Positions 21,191-31,972 of a DNA stretch of 64,000 bases are shown piece by piece. Under the pieces are notes generated by a model. It ran no database searches and had not been told where the DNA came from. It worked only from the letters and a program-made list of their open reading frames with translations. Source of the stretch: Sternotherus odoratus (taxonomy: Eukaryota > Chordata > Testudines > Kinosternidae). A program made the translations under genes and the position numbers. The DNA lies in contig JAVMKO010000003.1 of NCBI GenBank assembly GCA_032164245.1, positions 63,868,390 through 63,932,389 on the forward strand, given 5' to 3'. Position 1 is the first letter of the stretch, and every line of letters starts with the position of its first letter.

Positions 21191-22980
21191 TGCTGGTGTT
21201 TTATTGTAGTAAACACATACTGTGAGAGAGTAAGAATTAAAGCTCCATTCAGTCCCCTGCCCGTGCAGGTAATGGGTCATTTCCTTTGCTGGTACCTCCA
21301 TGAGCATTTCTCCTTCGCTCTTTTTAAAGGGAATGTTTAATCCCCTACTTTTCATTACATGGCATCAAAGAGGTTAGCCAGGGGAGAAGGAGGCAGGTGT
21401 GGTGAACAACGTTCACTGGGTAAAATTTTCGAAACTGTCTACGTGACTGAGAAGACAAAGTTCCAAGGACTTTCAGTGAGGCTTTGGCTTCTGAGAGACT
21501 GTCACTTTTGGAAATGGGATATACACTCCTATATCATTTAGAGACACTCAAAAAAATAGGCTAACCATTATCACTCCAAGAAGGTCTAATAAGGGAGTGA
21601 GTAGCTATGTTCTTGTCCTTAGTCCCCTTCACATTGGCCTTTAGTAGTTGTAACTACTTTAGAAGCCATTAAATTAGTGAGATGGAAATAAGATTCAGGT
21701 TGGAATAAAAACCCTTCGAATCTGATGCAAACAAAACTTTAAGTTTAGAACAACACACAGCAGATGTGTGGGGGGGAGGGGGAAATCTGGGAGAAGGATG
21801 ACAAAAATAAGATTTTTTTTCTGTACAGAACACTGGTATTAGACCCTGTATCAGATGATCATGTGCTTGTAAAAACATTACTAAATCTACAAACATTCAG
21901 ATTGTAGTTCCGAATATTTTCTGTTGAGAATTGAATCAAAGTTTTCATTTTGTTCAGCTTTGTTTATTGCAACTGATTCTCCTTTAAAAATATACAAAGT
22001 GTATCATCATATGCCCTTAAAAATCCTCTGTTTTGAAAAATATTCCTACTGGGGCTAGAACAATTTTTCATTATCACATTGTATGACAAAGATGGAGGAA
22101 TAAGCAAAGTCTGGAAACAAAAGATAAACTGTAGTTTAGTAAACAAAAAAGTTGCTGTTTTTTCCCTGATATCTGAATCAACTCATAACTGATACCAAAA
22201 AATTAACTATCATCGAAATTCTTTTTATTGGGTTTCCAGACCTCAGTACCGAACTTCTCACTAAACTTTGGTTAATTAAAAATGAAATATCACAGATTTT
22301 ATACAGTACTCTGATAATACAGCCCTTTTAATAATCAGTTTTATAATGTAAAGAAGAACTAATTTCTTGCAGGACAAGAACTGAATTCAGAATGTTGAAA
22401 TCCAAATCCCTAATATAGCCTTGCTTTCTGAATATCAGTATCATCTTGTGAATCTTTATTCTCCTGTAAAAATCTCTTTCTGGGTTTGGGTGTCTGTTAT
22501 GCTAAGAATTTGTAAACAGCCTTGATAAATGGAAGCTATAAGAGGCTCATTATTTCTTTCTATATTTAGTGGTGTTGTCTCTATGGTGTTGATTTCTTCA
22601 GATTTTTGGTAGGACTGGAATTTATTTGAAAAGGTGCATCTTACATGGGATTGATTTGTTCAGCTCCTGCTTTTTATTTTCCATTTGAAATAATATTTTT
22701 AATGATATTAAACCCTCAAAAATAAATGTGGGGAAGAAACCCGCTGTGTCCCATCCTCCCGCTGCAAAGTTAGTGGCTCACTCACTGCCTCTGGGGTTGT
22801 CCTAGATCACCACAGTTTATGTTCTCTGAAGTCATCGAACCCTGTCACTATTCATGCATCAACTGTGCCATGTCCAGTGTTGTGGGGGTCAAAGTCACAC
22901 TCTCATTGGCCTGCCATTAAGAAGAGTGGCGGCCAGCCCCGGAGACCTTACCACCACTACCCAGCCCAAGCGGCGTTCTC
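21191..22980. other. Non-coding, largely repeat-free
   Basis: No gene, SINE or transposon end could be supported. Short open frames lack domains. This is a relatively unique part of the presumed intron. Confidence 0.4.
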
Positions 22981-22984
22981 AAGG

Positions 22985-23110
22985 GATTAGATTCACAAAG
23001 GGAACTTAGATGCTCAGCTGCCATTTTGGAGGCCTACGTCTAACGTTGAGGCACTGCTGGGATTCAAAAAACCCTACCCGGGACCTGCCTAACCCTGTAG
23101 GTGCCTAAAT
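22985..23110 (+). repeat. Terminal fragment of 'attcacaaag' element
   Basis: Starts tagattcacaaagggaact and continues with gtaggtgcctaaatttc words. These are the same as the left end of the complete element at 23584-24510, but here the right end is missing. Confidence 0.6.
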
Positions 23111-23208
23111 TTCTACTGGCAAAGTCCCTGTGTTACTTACATTTTTGCCATTGGGCATGCACACCGCTGCCTAAGTCCTGACAGTGCCAATCAGTGTAGT
23201 ATCTAACC

Positions 23209-23350
23209 CAGGGATCGGCAACCTTGGCACGCAACCCCCCAGGGTAAGCATCCTTGGCAGGCCCGGATGGTTTGTTTACCTGCCGCATTGCATGTTTGGC
23301 CGATTGCAGCTCCCACTGGCCGTGGTTTGCCGCTCCGGTCCAATGCGGGC
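23209..23350 (+). mobile_element. hAT-like fragment, left part
   Basis: Begins CAGGGATCGGCAACCTTGGC, a hAT-like left terminus, and continues with ggtttgtttacctgccgc and cagctcccactggccgtgg. These match the interior of the complete hAT element at 56194-56528. The right end is lost. Confidence 0.65.
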
Positions 23351-23469
23351 TGTGGGAAAGTAGATGCATTATCCTTTCTCCACCTAATCATGTGCTCCAT
23401 ACCAGTTCCACATGTACCTCTCTTTATCTTAAGTACTTATTACAGAAATGCGGGCTGTATATTTGAGCT

Positions 23470-23583
23470 TCTCATGATTTTAAATGTATTTATTAGTGTA
23501 TTTATCTTCAGATCATCCCTGGGAGATAGGAATGTCTGTTATTCCCCTTTCACAGACAGGAAATAGAGGTAAACAGAGGCTAA
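23470..23583 (+). repeat. MIR-like SINE, left half (interrupted)
   Basis: The words cctgggagataggaatgtc, ttattcccctttcacagac and ggaaatagaggtaaacagagg match the centre of a MIR-type SINE. The SINE is cut at 23583 by a DNA transposon and resumes at 24511 with tgacttgcccaaggtcacac, so the two halves rejoin seamlessly over the TAA duplication. Confidence 0.75.
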
Positions 23584-24510
23584 GGGCTAGATTCACAAAG
23601 GAATTTAGGCCCCTTGTGTCAAATTTTTGATACCAATTTTAGGTGATTAGTTTGAGACCGCCCAACAGTTAGGTGCCACTGACATTCACAAAACCAGGGC
23701 TTAGCTGCCACTTAACCTCATGGATGCCTAAATCCCCATAGGTGCATAAGGTGGGATTTCAGTGGGAGTTAGGTACCTAAATACCTGTGTGAATCCTACC
23801 CCTTAAGCTTCTGCTGGTTGGTATGTGCAAAGCTGAGTCCCAACTTTGCTCAGATCTACCTCATTCCCAAGTCTCAGTGCTATTCTCAAACAAGGCGATA
23901 TTGCCTGTGGTGGCTGATTTGGAAGGTGTCCTCAGAGCACCTCCAGCCCATGCAAAAGAAAGCCAAGGACAGGTCAGGAATTTGGGGGCTGATTGGCAGA
24001 CGTCTGCCCAGGAATACTCAATAGCCCAGTGGTTAGGCGCTCAGCTAAGATGTGAGAGACCCAGGTTTGAATCGTAGCAACTCTGCCTGATTTGGAGCAT
24101 AAGCTTCAACCCAGGTCTTCCCATATTCCAGCTGAATGCCCTACCCCCTGGGTTCTCGCCTCTAATGGGGGACCTGGTTTAGGCACATCATTTCAGGAGA
24201 GACCCCACAGCTGTGAATCCCAAGCTTAGGCACCTCAGGCCCAGATCAGTGGGAAGTCAGCACCTAAGTACCTTTGTGAATCTGGGCCCTAAGCCTTGCC
24301 CCTTTTCTCTGCATTTTGGTCAGGGCCAGCTTACGCAGCTCCCTGCTCAGCTTTTTGGCTTCTGAGAATCCTTTTCGTAGGTGCCTAGCTGTCCACATAC
24401 AAGGCAGGGGGATCTTAGATACCTAACTTGGGACTGTGAATTCCTGTGGGGGGTGGGGTGCCTAGGAGTTGGGCATGGCAGCACCTAAGTTCCCTTTGTG
24501 AATCTAGCCC
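23584..24510. mobile_element. Harbinger-like non-autonomous element, 927 bp
   Basis: The inverted ends are GGGCTAGATTCACAAAGG and CCTTTGTGAATCTAGCCC (the right end read on the + strand as ctttgtgaatctagccc). The 3-bp direct repeat TAA flanks it at 23581-23583 and 24511-24513. The insertion splits a MIR-like SINE whose halves join exactly across one TAA, which proves the boundaries. The inner part has another copy of the terminus near 24270-24295 and a tRNA-like inverted pair at 24018-24155. The 3-bp TWA duplication and GGGC ends fit PIF/Harbinger. No transposase is encoded. Confidence 0.82.
24018..24155. repeat. tRNA-like inverted pair inside the element
   Basis: The left arm has tagcccagtggttaggcgc, resembling a tRNA A box, and 30-odd bases later ggtttgaatcg, resembling a B box (consensus GGTTCGAATCC). 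The right arm, around 24105-24150, reads in reverse as aaccc/gggtt, tgccctac and ttcaacccaggtcttccc, a degraded inverted copy. It is not a tRNA gene: the acceptor stem is not closed and there is no clear anticodon loop. Confidence 0.55.
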
Positions 24511-24610
24511 TAAGTGACTTGCCCAAGGTCACACAGCAAGTCTGTGACAGGGCAGAGGCTAAAACCAGGCTCCTCAAGTCCTAGGTTAGTGTCCTAACTA
24601 CTTGGACCAT
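24511..24610 (+). repeat. MIR-like SINE, right half
   Basis: Starts with the TAA duplication, then gtgacttgcccaaggtcaca, cagcaagtctgtgacaggg and ctcctcaagtcctaggttag. This is the conserved MIR core and 3' part, and the continuation of 23470-23583. Confidence 0.8.
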
Positions 24611-25470
24611 GTTTCTCCATCCCACATCTTCTGGTTGGACTATGGTAAAGAGGGCGGATTCCCTCTCAACATAGCACAACCTCTGTAGTATTCTGTGAGC
24701 CTGCCAGCTGCATTGTAACTACACGGGAACCTCCAACAATGGTTTCCAGCTGCTTCCACTTAAAATACCCAGAAACTAACCCTCTGGAATCAGGTTGAGC
24801 AGACTAGCATCTGTTTTTCAGGTCAAATTCTCTGAAGGTTCCCCATAGTCTCTCCCCCCCCCCCCAACCCTAATTAGCACCTCTGTTGCCATCTTTCAGC
24901 CTATCACGAACCATAAGCCAGTTTCCTAAAATTCCTGTCTTTTCATCCTGACCTTCACTTGCCCCAGGTCCATAGGGTGGGAAAGATCAGGCTTCTCCTA
25001 AGGGAAATTTGTGGATTCTCTGGCCCTCACGCAGGAGCCTGAGCCTGAGAGTAACCTTCCTCCATTCTCTGGCTATCTGGAATCAATTATTTTCAGGTGT
25101 CTCATTTGTTTAGGGGTAGAATTACCTAAGGAGGAGGATCAAAGGCACACACTTCGACAAACCTCCGATCAAGCCTTTCAGCCTTTGTCCATGTACAAAG
25201 CCTTCCTGGATATCAAGAATGAGGCCAGTTTATTACACATTTAGCATGTCAGACTCCCACTTAGTGTCCAGCAAAGTATCCAGCATCTTCCAGTGAGGCA
25301 AACACACACACATGTTGTTCCAGTCCCTGTGGTGAACGTCTGATAGCATAACTCCTAAATCAAAGACCACCTTCCCGACAGATTTAAATGAAGACCGCTT
25401 TTAAACAGTAGAGCAATGCTTGCTAAAATTCCCCTCCTAAGAGTATATGAAGATGTTGACCATGGATAAA
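24611..25470. other. Non-coding, presumed intron
   Basis: A poly(C) run lies at 24856-24865. No recognisable gene. Confidence 0.4.
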
Positions 25471-26390
25471 ATATTCAAAAGCACCTAAGTGACCTATGAG
25501 CCAAAGTCCCTTTTCAGAAGTGACTTAAGGACAGGTTTTTAAAGGCATTTAGGCACCCTGCCAGCCACTGGAATTTTCAGCTATGAAGCAGGCCCCTCCC
25601 CCATTCCCTCCCATACATGAGGAGAGTTAGGCACTTAAGGAAGGGATTTTTAGAAGCCAACCAGTAAAGCGGGGGGCACTTAAGCTAGGTAGGAGTGAAT
25701 GACTTAGGAGAAGGGTGAGAAGAAGAGAGGTGTCTAAGCAGCTGACCTGTTGCTCCTGGCTGATGGGCCAGAGATAGGTGCCTCCCTCTACTCAGGATCC
25801 TCAACCACAAACTCTCTCCTGGGGTTAGGCAACTAGGTCCACCACTTCGGTAGCCCATAAGCTAGCTGCCAAAACTTTCTCTCTCCTGCTCACACTTAGC
25901 ACCTCTCACAGGCCCTCTATGTTTCCCTCTGCCTTTGGCTGTCTTTTATGCAGGGGGGTCTGCTGTCCCTCCGCCGATCAGGGGCTTGCACCCAGCCCTC
26001 TTGCTGCAGGGCTGGCAGGTAAGATGAGTTAGCCATGCACAGATCATGCCTATGGGATCAGGCCCTGCTGGTGAAATAGGAGTTCCCCCACCTAATTTGA
26101 GAATTCCTCTCAGGGCCTCCAGCGCTTCAGCTTTAGTTAAAGCTCTGAGTGGTTCAGGGCAGCATCAGCAGTTAGGCAGGCTTTGTAAATACCCACCAGC
26201 CGTAGCTTACATGCCATAGGCACTTAGGCACCTGTGGAGGTAGCAGCGGTTTTGAAAATACCAGTGGTGCTTAAATGATGGAGTTAGATGCCTAACAAGG
26301 CAGATAGGTGCTTTTGAGGATCTGGGCCTTAGGAGCCTAAGTCCTATTAACTTTCAATGGGAATTATCCTAAAATTTTACCCCATGCCTC
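25471..26390. repeat. Region of 'cacctaagtg' repeats
   Basis: Left caaaagcacctaagtgacc and right gtgcttttgaggatctgggc form an imperfect inverted pair, with several taggcacc and aggtgcct words between. This is like the MITE-type repeats near 23584 but with a different end, and it is too degraded to bound. Confidence 0.45.
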
Positions 26391-27080
26391 TTAAGATTGA
26401 AATGGACACTAGCTTCATGGTCAAATTGGTGAAGATAGACCTGAACCAGTTCTCTATTCTCACCTTCTCAAACCTAGACTAGAGGCACAAAGTGTGAATA
26501 AGCAGAAAAGATGGTCAACCACTTCTGAAAGTTCTACGATTAGCAACACTAATCTCATTGGTGATGCTGTGAAGCAGCAGAAGTAGTTGTGATCTAATGC
26601 TCAGTTCACCAGTGTGTACCTATGTTCATGGGTGCTGAGTTTTTCTTTTCCCCAAGGCTGCTCCACCTCCGCTCTCCCCCAAGCTCCACCCCCCCACTCC
26701 ACCCACTTCCTGAAGTCCCACCCTCACTCCCCCCCCCCCAAAGGGCCCATCCTCAGAGTATAGATAACTGTTGATTCCCAGAGCTTGCACACATGGTGGG
26801 GCAGAAATCCAGGAAACCGTAACCTATTCCACTCAAAAGTAAAAAAAAAAATAATTAAAAAATCAGAAATATTAAATTAAGCAGAAATGAGTCTAACAGA
26901 TTCTCCCATCTTTCCTGAGTGGATGCACAAAAGCCAGGCAGTACATCCTACTGTGGTGCTTCATTCCAGAATTAAAAGTCATCAAACGTGGGAATCATTC
27001 ACACACTGAATATTTCTATCTGTCTGGCTGCTCATATGGCCCTCAGAATCAGAATATCTGAGCATCTTGATGAATTTTTC
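26391..27080. other. Non-coding with C-rich tract
   Basis: At 26655-26745 there is a C-rich block with repeated ctccaccc words. No gene or bounded repeat is visible. Confidence 0.4.
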
Positions 27081-27084
27081 CTGA

Positions 27085-27240
27085 CGTCATCCTTGGCATC
27101 CTTGTTATCCCTGTTTTGCAGCTAGGGAACTGAAACAGAGAGCAATGAAGTAACTTGCTCATAGTGACCTCGGAAATCGGTGGCAGAGCCAGGAGTTGAA
27201 TCACAGTACAGAAATGCTTTAACCACAAGACCATCATCTC
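27085..27240 (+). repeat. MIR-like SINE fragment
   Basis: The order ttatccctgttttgcagct, gggaactgaaacagagag, agtaacttgctcatagtga and cggtggcagagccaggagtt, gaatca is the typical MIR core and right half. Confidence 0.75.
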
Positions 27241-27389
27241 AATCTTTAATACTTATTTTGTGGTTGAGATTTGTTTGGATTTGTGCTCCTAAATCACCTA
27301 AGTGCTCCTTGAAATCTCACCCTATAACTTCAGTAGCTTCTTCACATGTACATGCTAAACATAACAACAACATAACGACACTGCATATG

Positions 27390-27411
27390 CACACACACAC
27401 ACACACACACA
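27390..27411. repeat. (CA)n microsatellite
   Basis: About 11 CA units follow ctgcatatg. Confidence 0.9.
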
Positions 27412-27632
27412 AACTCACAGACTGGTTCAAAGTCATTGCCAGCAGCTTCAGGGTTTACACCAAGGATACATTTGGATCCCAGAGCTGTAAAATCCTATCA
27501 TGCAGAGGGCAGCCTGCCCTGCAGAATGAATGCCACTAACCAACAGTGTTCCAGTTATTGTTAGGTAGGGGTCTTAGTGAGGGGAGGTTGGTTGGTTGAC
27601 TGGCTGTCATTTAGTGACTCTCCCTTCCCTCC

Positions 27633-27860
27633 AAAAGCGACATAGAGTCTTGTAGCACCTTATAGACTAACAGATTTTAGGGATCATGAGCTTTCATGGG
27701 TTAAGACCCACTTCATCAGATGTGGAACAACTTTCATCTGATGAAGTGGATCTTAACCCTCAAAAGCTCATGATCCCTAAAATCTGTTAGTCTGTAAGGT
27801 GCTACAAGACTCTTTGTCGCTTTTGCAGATCCAGATTAACACAACTACATCTCCGATACT
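27633..27860. repeat. Foldback repeat, most complete copy
   Basis: The two arms of about 95-100 bases are nearly perfect complements. The left has agagtcttgtagcacctta, tagactaacagattttaggg and atcatgagctttcatggg. The right has the complements in reverse order, ending with the outer arm gatccagattaacacaac. The spacer is short, around the word gtggaacaac. It would form a long hairpin. The element looks like a foldback or MITE-type DNA transposon and codes for nothing. Confidence 0.85.
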
Positions 27861-28415
27861 CTCCCTTCCCTGAAGCCCATGTGGGATGTTAAGGCTCCAG
27901 GAGTTCAGTCATTAACCACTTTGTGGTGCTTTGAGGCCGTTTTCAAAATATTTGGCTTAGGACTTGTAACTCGGACACAGTTGGAGCCTGAAAAGTTGAT
28001 CAAAACATACTGATGGCTTGCTTGGTTTGTGCACTACGCATAGCCATATAGATGCTACTCTTTATAGTTTCCAGGGCAAACACTTTGTTAGCATCCAAGA
28101 CTCCATCCAGTGGACATTCACTTTGACCACAATGGAATCCCCTTATCTGGCTTTTTCCTGGCTTTCAAACATCTATGGCTGATATCTTATCTCAATCTTT
28201 TGATGCACAGTTCATCAGTCATGGCAGGAAAATTGATCCTTGGCCTATAAACAGTCTTACTTTCTGAATGTCTGGCACTGTTTGTTTATTTCTTACTTCC
28301 TTGCCGAATCCTAAAGGCTGAACCCATTCTGGAAAACAGAACTACACACTTCAGTCTTGTTCTCTGGCACTTTTTCTTCAAGCATTATCTATTATGTTTT
28401 TAAAGTATTTATATA
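27861..28415. other. Non-coding, presumed intron
   Basis: No recognised gene or repeat. Confidence 0.4.
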
Positions 28416-28417
28416 GG

Positions 28418-28533
28418 AGGGGCCAAATTCTACTATGTTACATTATTAATGTAAATGCAGATTAACCCCACTGCAGTGCAAACAGTGGAGTTACTCTGGA
28501 TTTACACCCGTGTAACTAAGCACAGAATTTGGA
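28418..28533. repeat. MITE with 'ccaaattct' inverted ends
   Basis: Left aggggccaaattctactatg is mirrored by gcacagaatttggact at the right. The centre is a near-palindrome around cagtggagttactctgga and ggatttacacccgtgtaact. It is about 115 bp long. Related fragments occur near 46695 and 56110. Confidence 0.65.
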
Positions 28534-29100
28534 CTTGTGAGCAATGTGTTTCCTGAATGATATAATAGTTTTCAAAAACATTTTCTTTTATTTACATTTT
28601 TGCTGCCATTTTACTTGTGTGAGAACAAGAAGGTATTACTTATAGCCACATAAGTGCGGTCACAATTAACATGTGCTAGAATGTTCTCTTCTACAGCATC
28701 TGATACATTTGTTTTAGTAACTGCTGGTAATTAAGATTAACTTTAACCCCCACACAGTATCAACAGAATTCAGAGAAAGATATATGAAACCCAGACCTGT
28801 GTGCATAAGCTTCTCTTTCCCAGGAGATTAGTAATCCTATGGCCAACCTAAGAAAAAATAAATACAAAACAACAACAACCAATAAAACCCTTGCTTTAGT
28901 AATTGTAAGGGGCTGTATTGTTGCAATCCTCTAGAGCACTTAAAAACTAGACCTTAGGTACACAGTTTGATTTCCAACTTCCCATGTGAGGATTTAGCCA
29001 TGCAAGTCCAATATAAAGGTGGTGTCTCTAAAGGCTGTAAGAAAGTTGCAGTGGTTTTTGGCTACAAAATTGTGCTCACAGCTGTTACAGTTGCAGTTTT
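28534..29100. other. Non-coding, presumed intron
   Basis: No gene recognised. Confidence 0.4.
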
Positions 29101-29103
29101 GGT

Positions 29104-29700
29104 GTGGTAAGTTCAAATACCACACTCTGCCTTCAGGACAGGGCGGGGGAATGGTGGGGGACCTACGCTGCTTTTTGTACGTGCCTAGATGTCAAGTTGG
29201 CAACAGGGTCCTTTACCTTGCAACTGGGGTTGGATATGCCCAATCCCCAAGGCGAGGTGGGAGGGTCTGCGCCCTTGAGCTGCCCCAGCTCAGAGACCCC
29301 TGGTGGGCCTGTCTGGGGCTGGCACCAAGAGGGCTCCCTGTCCCAGCTTTGTGCCCTGTGGGAGGCACAAACCCAAGCCACTCTCCCCCTCACCCCCAAT
29401 CTCCTGCCCCACTCATCAGCAGCCATGGAAGGCGAAGTCTTTGAGGTCATGCAAGAGCTGCTGCTGCTCCATGAACCTGTCTTGTGCCACCTGGCGGAGG
29501 TGAAATTGCTCCTAGGCAAAGTGCAAAGCCAGCGCCAATAGGGTCAAGTCCAGGCAGTGACACTTGGCATGGAGCCAGGGTAGCGAGCAGGGCAAACCCT
29601 CTGAGGAGCCTGGCCTCGACCCACATGCAGAACCGGCCCCATCTGCATCTGCCACCTCTACCCGCCCCCTGCATGCACTGAATTGCTGTGCCACTTCATG
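29104..29700 (+). other. Unexplained GC-rich island with open frame
   Basis: The block is GC-rich in an AT-rich setting and holds overlapping open frames on both strands. The longest (29104-29541, + strand, 145 codons) ends in a leucine-rich helix-like segment near residues 107-141 beginning MEGEVFEVMQELLLLHEPV. I do not recognise it. No splice-bounded exon, poly(A) tail or transposon terminus is visible. It may be part of a decayed transposon protein or simply repeat-derived composition. I do not claim a gene. Confidence 0.25.
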
Positions 29701-31230
29701 AAATATGACTTGGCCTTCCCCCTGTCATGACAGAGAGGCATCAGGCCCAAGTTCTGTGAGTGGTGCGGCAAAAGAGTTGCAGTGAGCATGGGGAGTTTGG
29801 AAAGCATTGGAAATTGAGGTTTCTGCAATTAAATATTGGCCTGCAATTTTCTTACAGCCTTCCGATTCTCCATATATATGGAGCATCCACGTGACTACAT
29901 CCACTCTCTCGTACAAACTGCAGGTAAATAGCCAGAACTTTGAGCAAGGCACATGTAGGCCAACATCTTCGCAGTTCAGTTTGCCTCAGACTTTGAATGC
30001 CCAGTGAGATTCCCATAGCCAGCTAGGATTTGAAAATGAATGGGAGATGTGTGTCTAGCTTGCCTTGTTGGTTTTTAAAATCTCACTGTGTGGGCCTGAT
30101 TTTCAGAGATGCTGAGCACCCACTGTTCCTTCAGAAGTAGGCCTTTTATGTACACAAGAACCCATCTTGTCAGAGAAGTCAGGACAAAGGAACCAAACCC
30201 TATAAAATATACAGGTGAAGTTACTCACTTCACCCCTATCATCTGTTGGAGGGCCCTTAGTGGGTTTGGATTATCAGGAAAGCCTCCAGAAAGGAGGAAT
30301 TGATGCTCTAGCATTTAGGGCCCAGTTGTAGTCTCTCCCTCCGACACCCCCGAGTTACCATATAACATACCCTGATCATGCCCTAAACGAGGGGTTTTTG
30401 GTGTTTTGACATAAAAATCTGGAAATTTTCAAGGTTCAAATTTTTCCTGGAAATGTTGAAAGCTTCAGAAGAAATGTCACTAAATATTTATTTTCATCAT
30501 TTTTTCAGTGTCACACTGTGACTTTATGGACCAGCTAGTCCATTGTGTACATGTAAGGAGTACAAGTGTGGAGAACTGCATTAAAAGTAGACTAGGTTTC
30601 TTAGTAAATAGGTACAGTATGCAGATTTTCATTACTGGTAAAGTGTGGCTACTGCATGCCTGATCACTCGTAACTCTTTAGGCAACAGGATCTTTGAATA
30701 TATGATCTTACAGATAATATTTCCAGGAAAACCAACCACCATATTTATAGTCTTTTTGATATATAGTAGCAGAAGGAAGTGCAACATGTACGTCATATGA
30801 CATGATTTAGTTTATCAATACCAGTAGCGATGGAATGAGCCCCTCTATAGATAACTGTCCAACAATGCTGAATGAGGCAGGCTATACCAGCTCTTACATT
30901 TCTAAAGAATGAAATGAAGCTATGAATTATTGGCCAATCCTGCAAGCCTTAACCGCACGAGTAGCCTTTACTTACACAAATCTCATTCACTGAATGCAAT
31001 AAGACAGCTTATATGAGAAAATGTTGCAAGAGCATGCACTATTTATGCAATAGTGCCATTACCAAACATTCATAATGATTTGGGGTTTGGGTGTCAAACT
31101 CATATGACATATCTGAAGGCAGATGAGCTTAAAGCAGGTGTTCAAACATGCCAAATAAGTTTGAGAGTTTCCCAACAACTTTATTTTACACCCTCATCCA
31201 GTACATTTCATATATATGTGTGTATACAGA
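29701..31230. other. Non-coding, presumed intron
   Basis: Short unrecognised open frames only. No bounded repeat was found. Confidence 0.4.
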
Positions 31231-31240
31231 TTATCTATAG

Positions 31241-31593
31241 CAGTGGTCCCCAACCCCCGGGCCGTGGACCGGTACCGGTCCGTGGATCAATTGGTACCGG
31301 GCCGCACAAGAAATAATTTTTTAAGGGCTTCCCGAGCAGCCCTTTCTGCGGGCGGCCGCCTTCCCTTCAGCAGCGCCGCCCTCACGCCGCCGCCCTCACG
31401 CAGCGCCTTTCCGCAGTGCCGCCTTCCCTTCAGCAGCGGCCGCCCTCACGCCGGGGCACTCAGGGAGAGGAGGAAGAGCCTCGTGGCTTTAAGCCCTGCG
31501 AGCCGGGCTGGAGCGCTGAGGAGTTCAACCGCCCCCCCCCCCCCCGGCCGCAGTAAAATTGTCAAGCGTTGATAAAAAGGTTGGGGACCACTG
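31241..31593. mobile_element. Non-autonomous hAT element, 353 bp
   Basis: The ends are CAGTGGTCCCCAAC and GTTGGGGACCACTG, perfect 14-bp inverted repeats. The 8-bp duplication ATCTATAG flanks it at 31233-31240 and 31594-31601. The interior is GC-rich with several gccgcc/cttcccttcagcagc repeats and a run of C at 31532-31545. Confidence 0.95.
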
Positions 31594-31601
31594 ATCTATA
31601 G

Positions 31602-31969
31602 GACAATTTCTGTGTGAAGTCTAGTAATTAGTATTGTAAGTGACATGCTGCATGTAAATTTGTCAGAAAATAGATATAATTGCTAAGCTAGTCTGTGACA
31701 TATACACATTACTGGTACTGATTTGGTATTCAGTGGGTGTGCAAAATGAATGCAATTACTTGTCAAGGGAACTAAAAGGGGTGTTATGTTTTACTTATGC
31801 CCTCATGTTGTTTTCTTGCTATTCCTTCCTCTGGCTTTGCACCTCCACTCAATGCCAAATCAATGTGAGTTACACTGCCTTCCATTCACACCTATTTACT
31901 GATCAGCGTACATGAGGTATGTTTGTTCCACCATCCCGTAGGCCACTGCAGAATTTGGTCCTATGTAAC
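31602..31969. other. Non-coding, presumed intron
   Basis: No gene or repeat ends recognised. Confidence 0.4.
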
Positions 31970-31972
31970 TAA

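Noticed and set aside
24018..24080. Functional tRNA gene
   Set aside because: A and B boxes are degraded and no closed acceptor stem or anticodon loop can be drawn. It sits inside a transposon.
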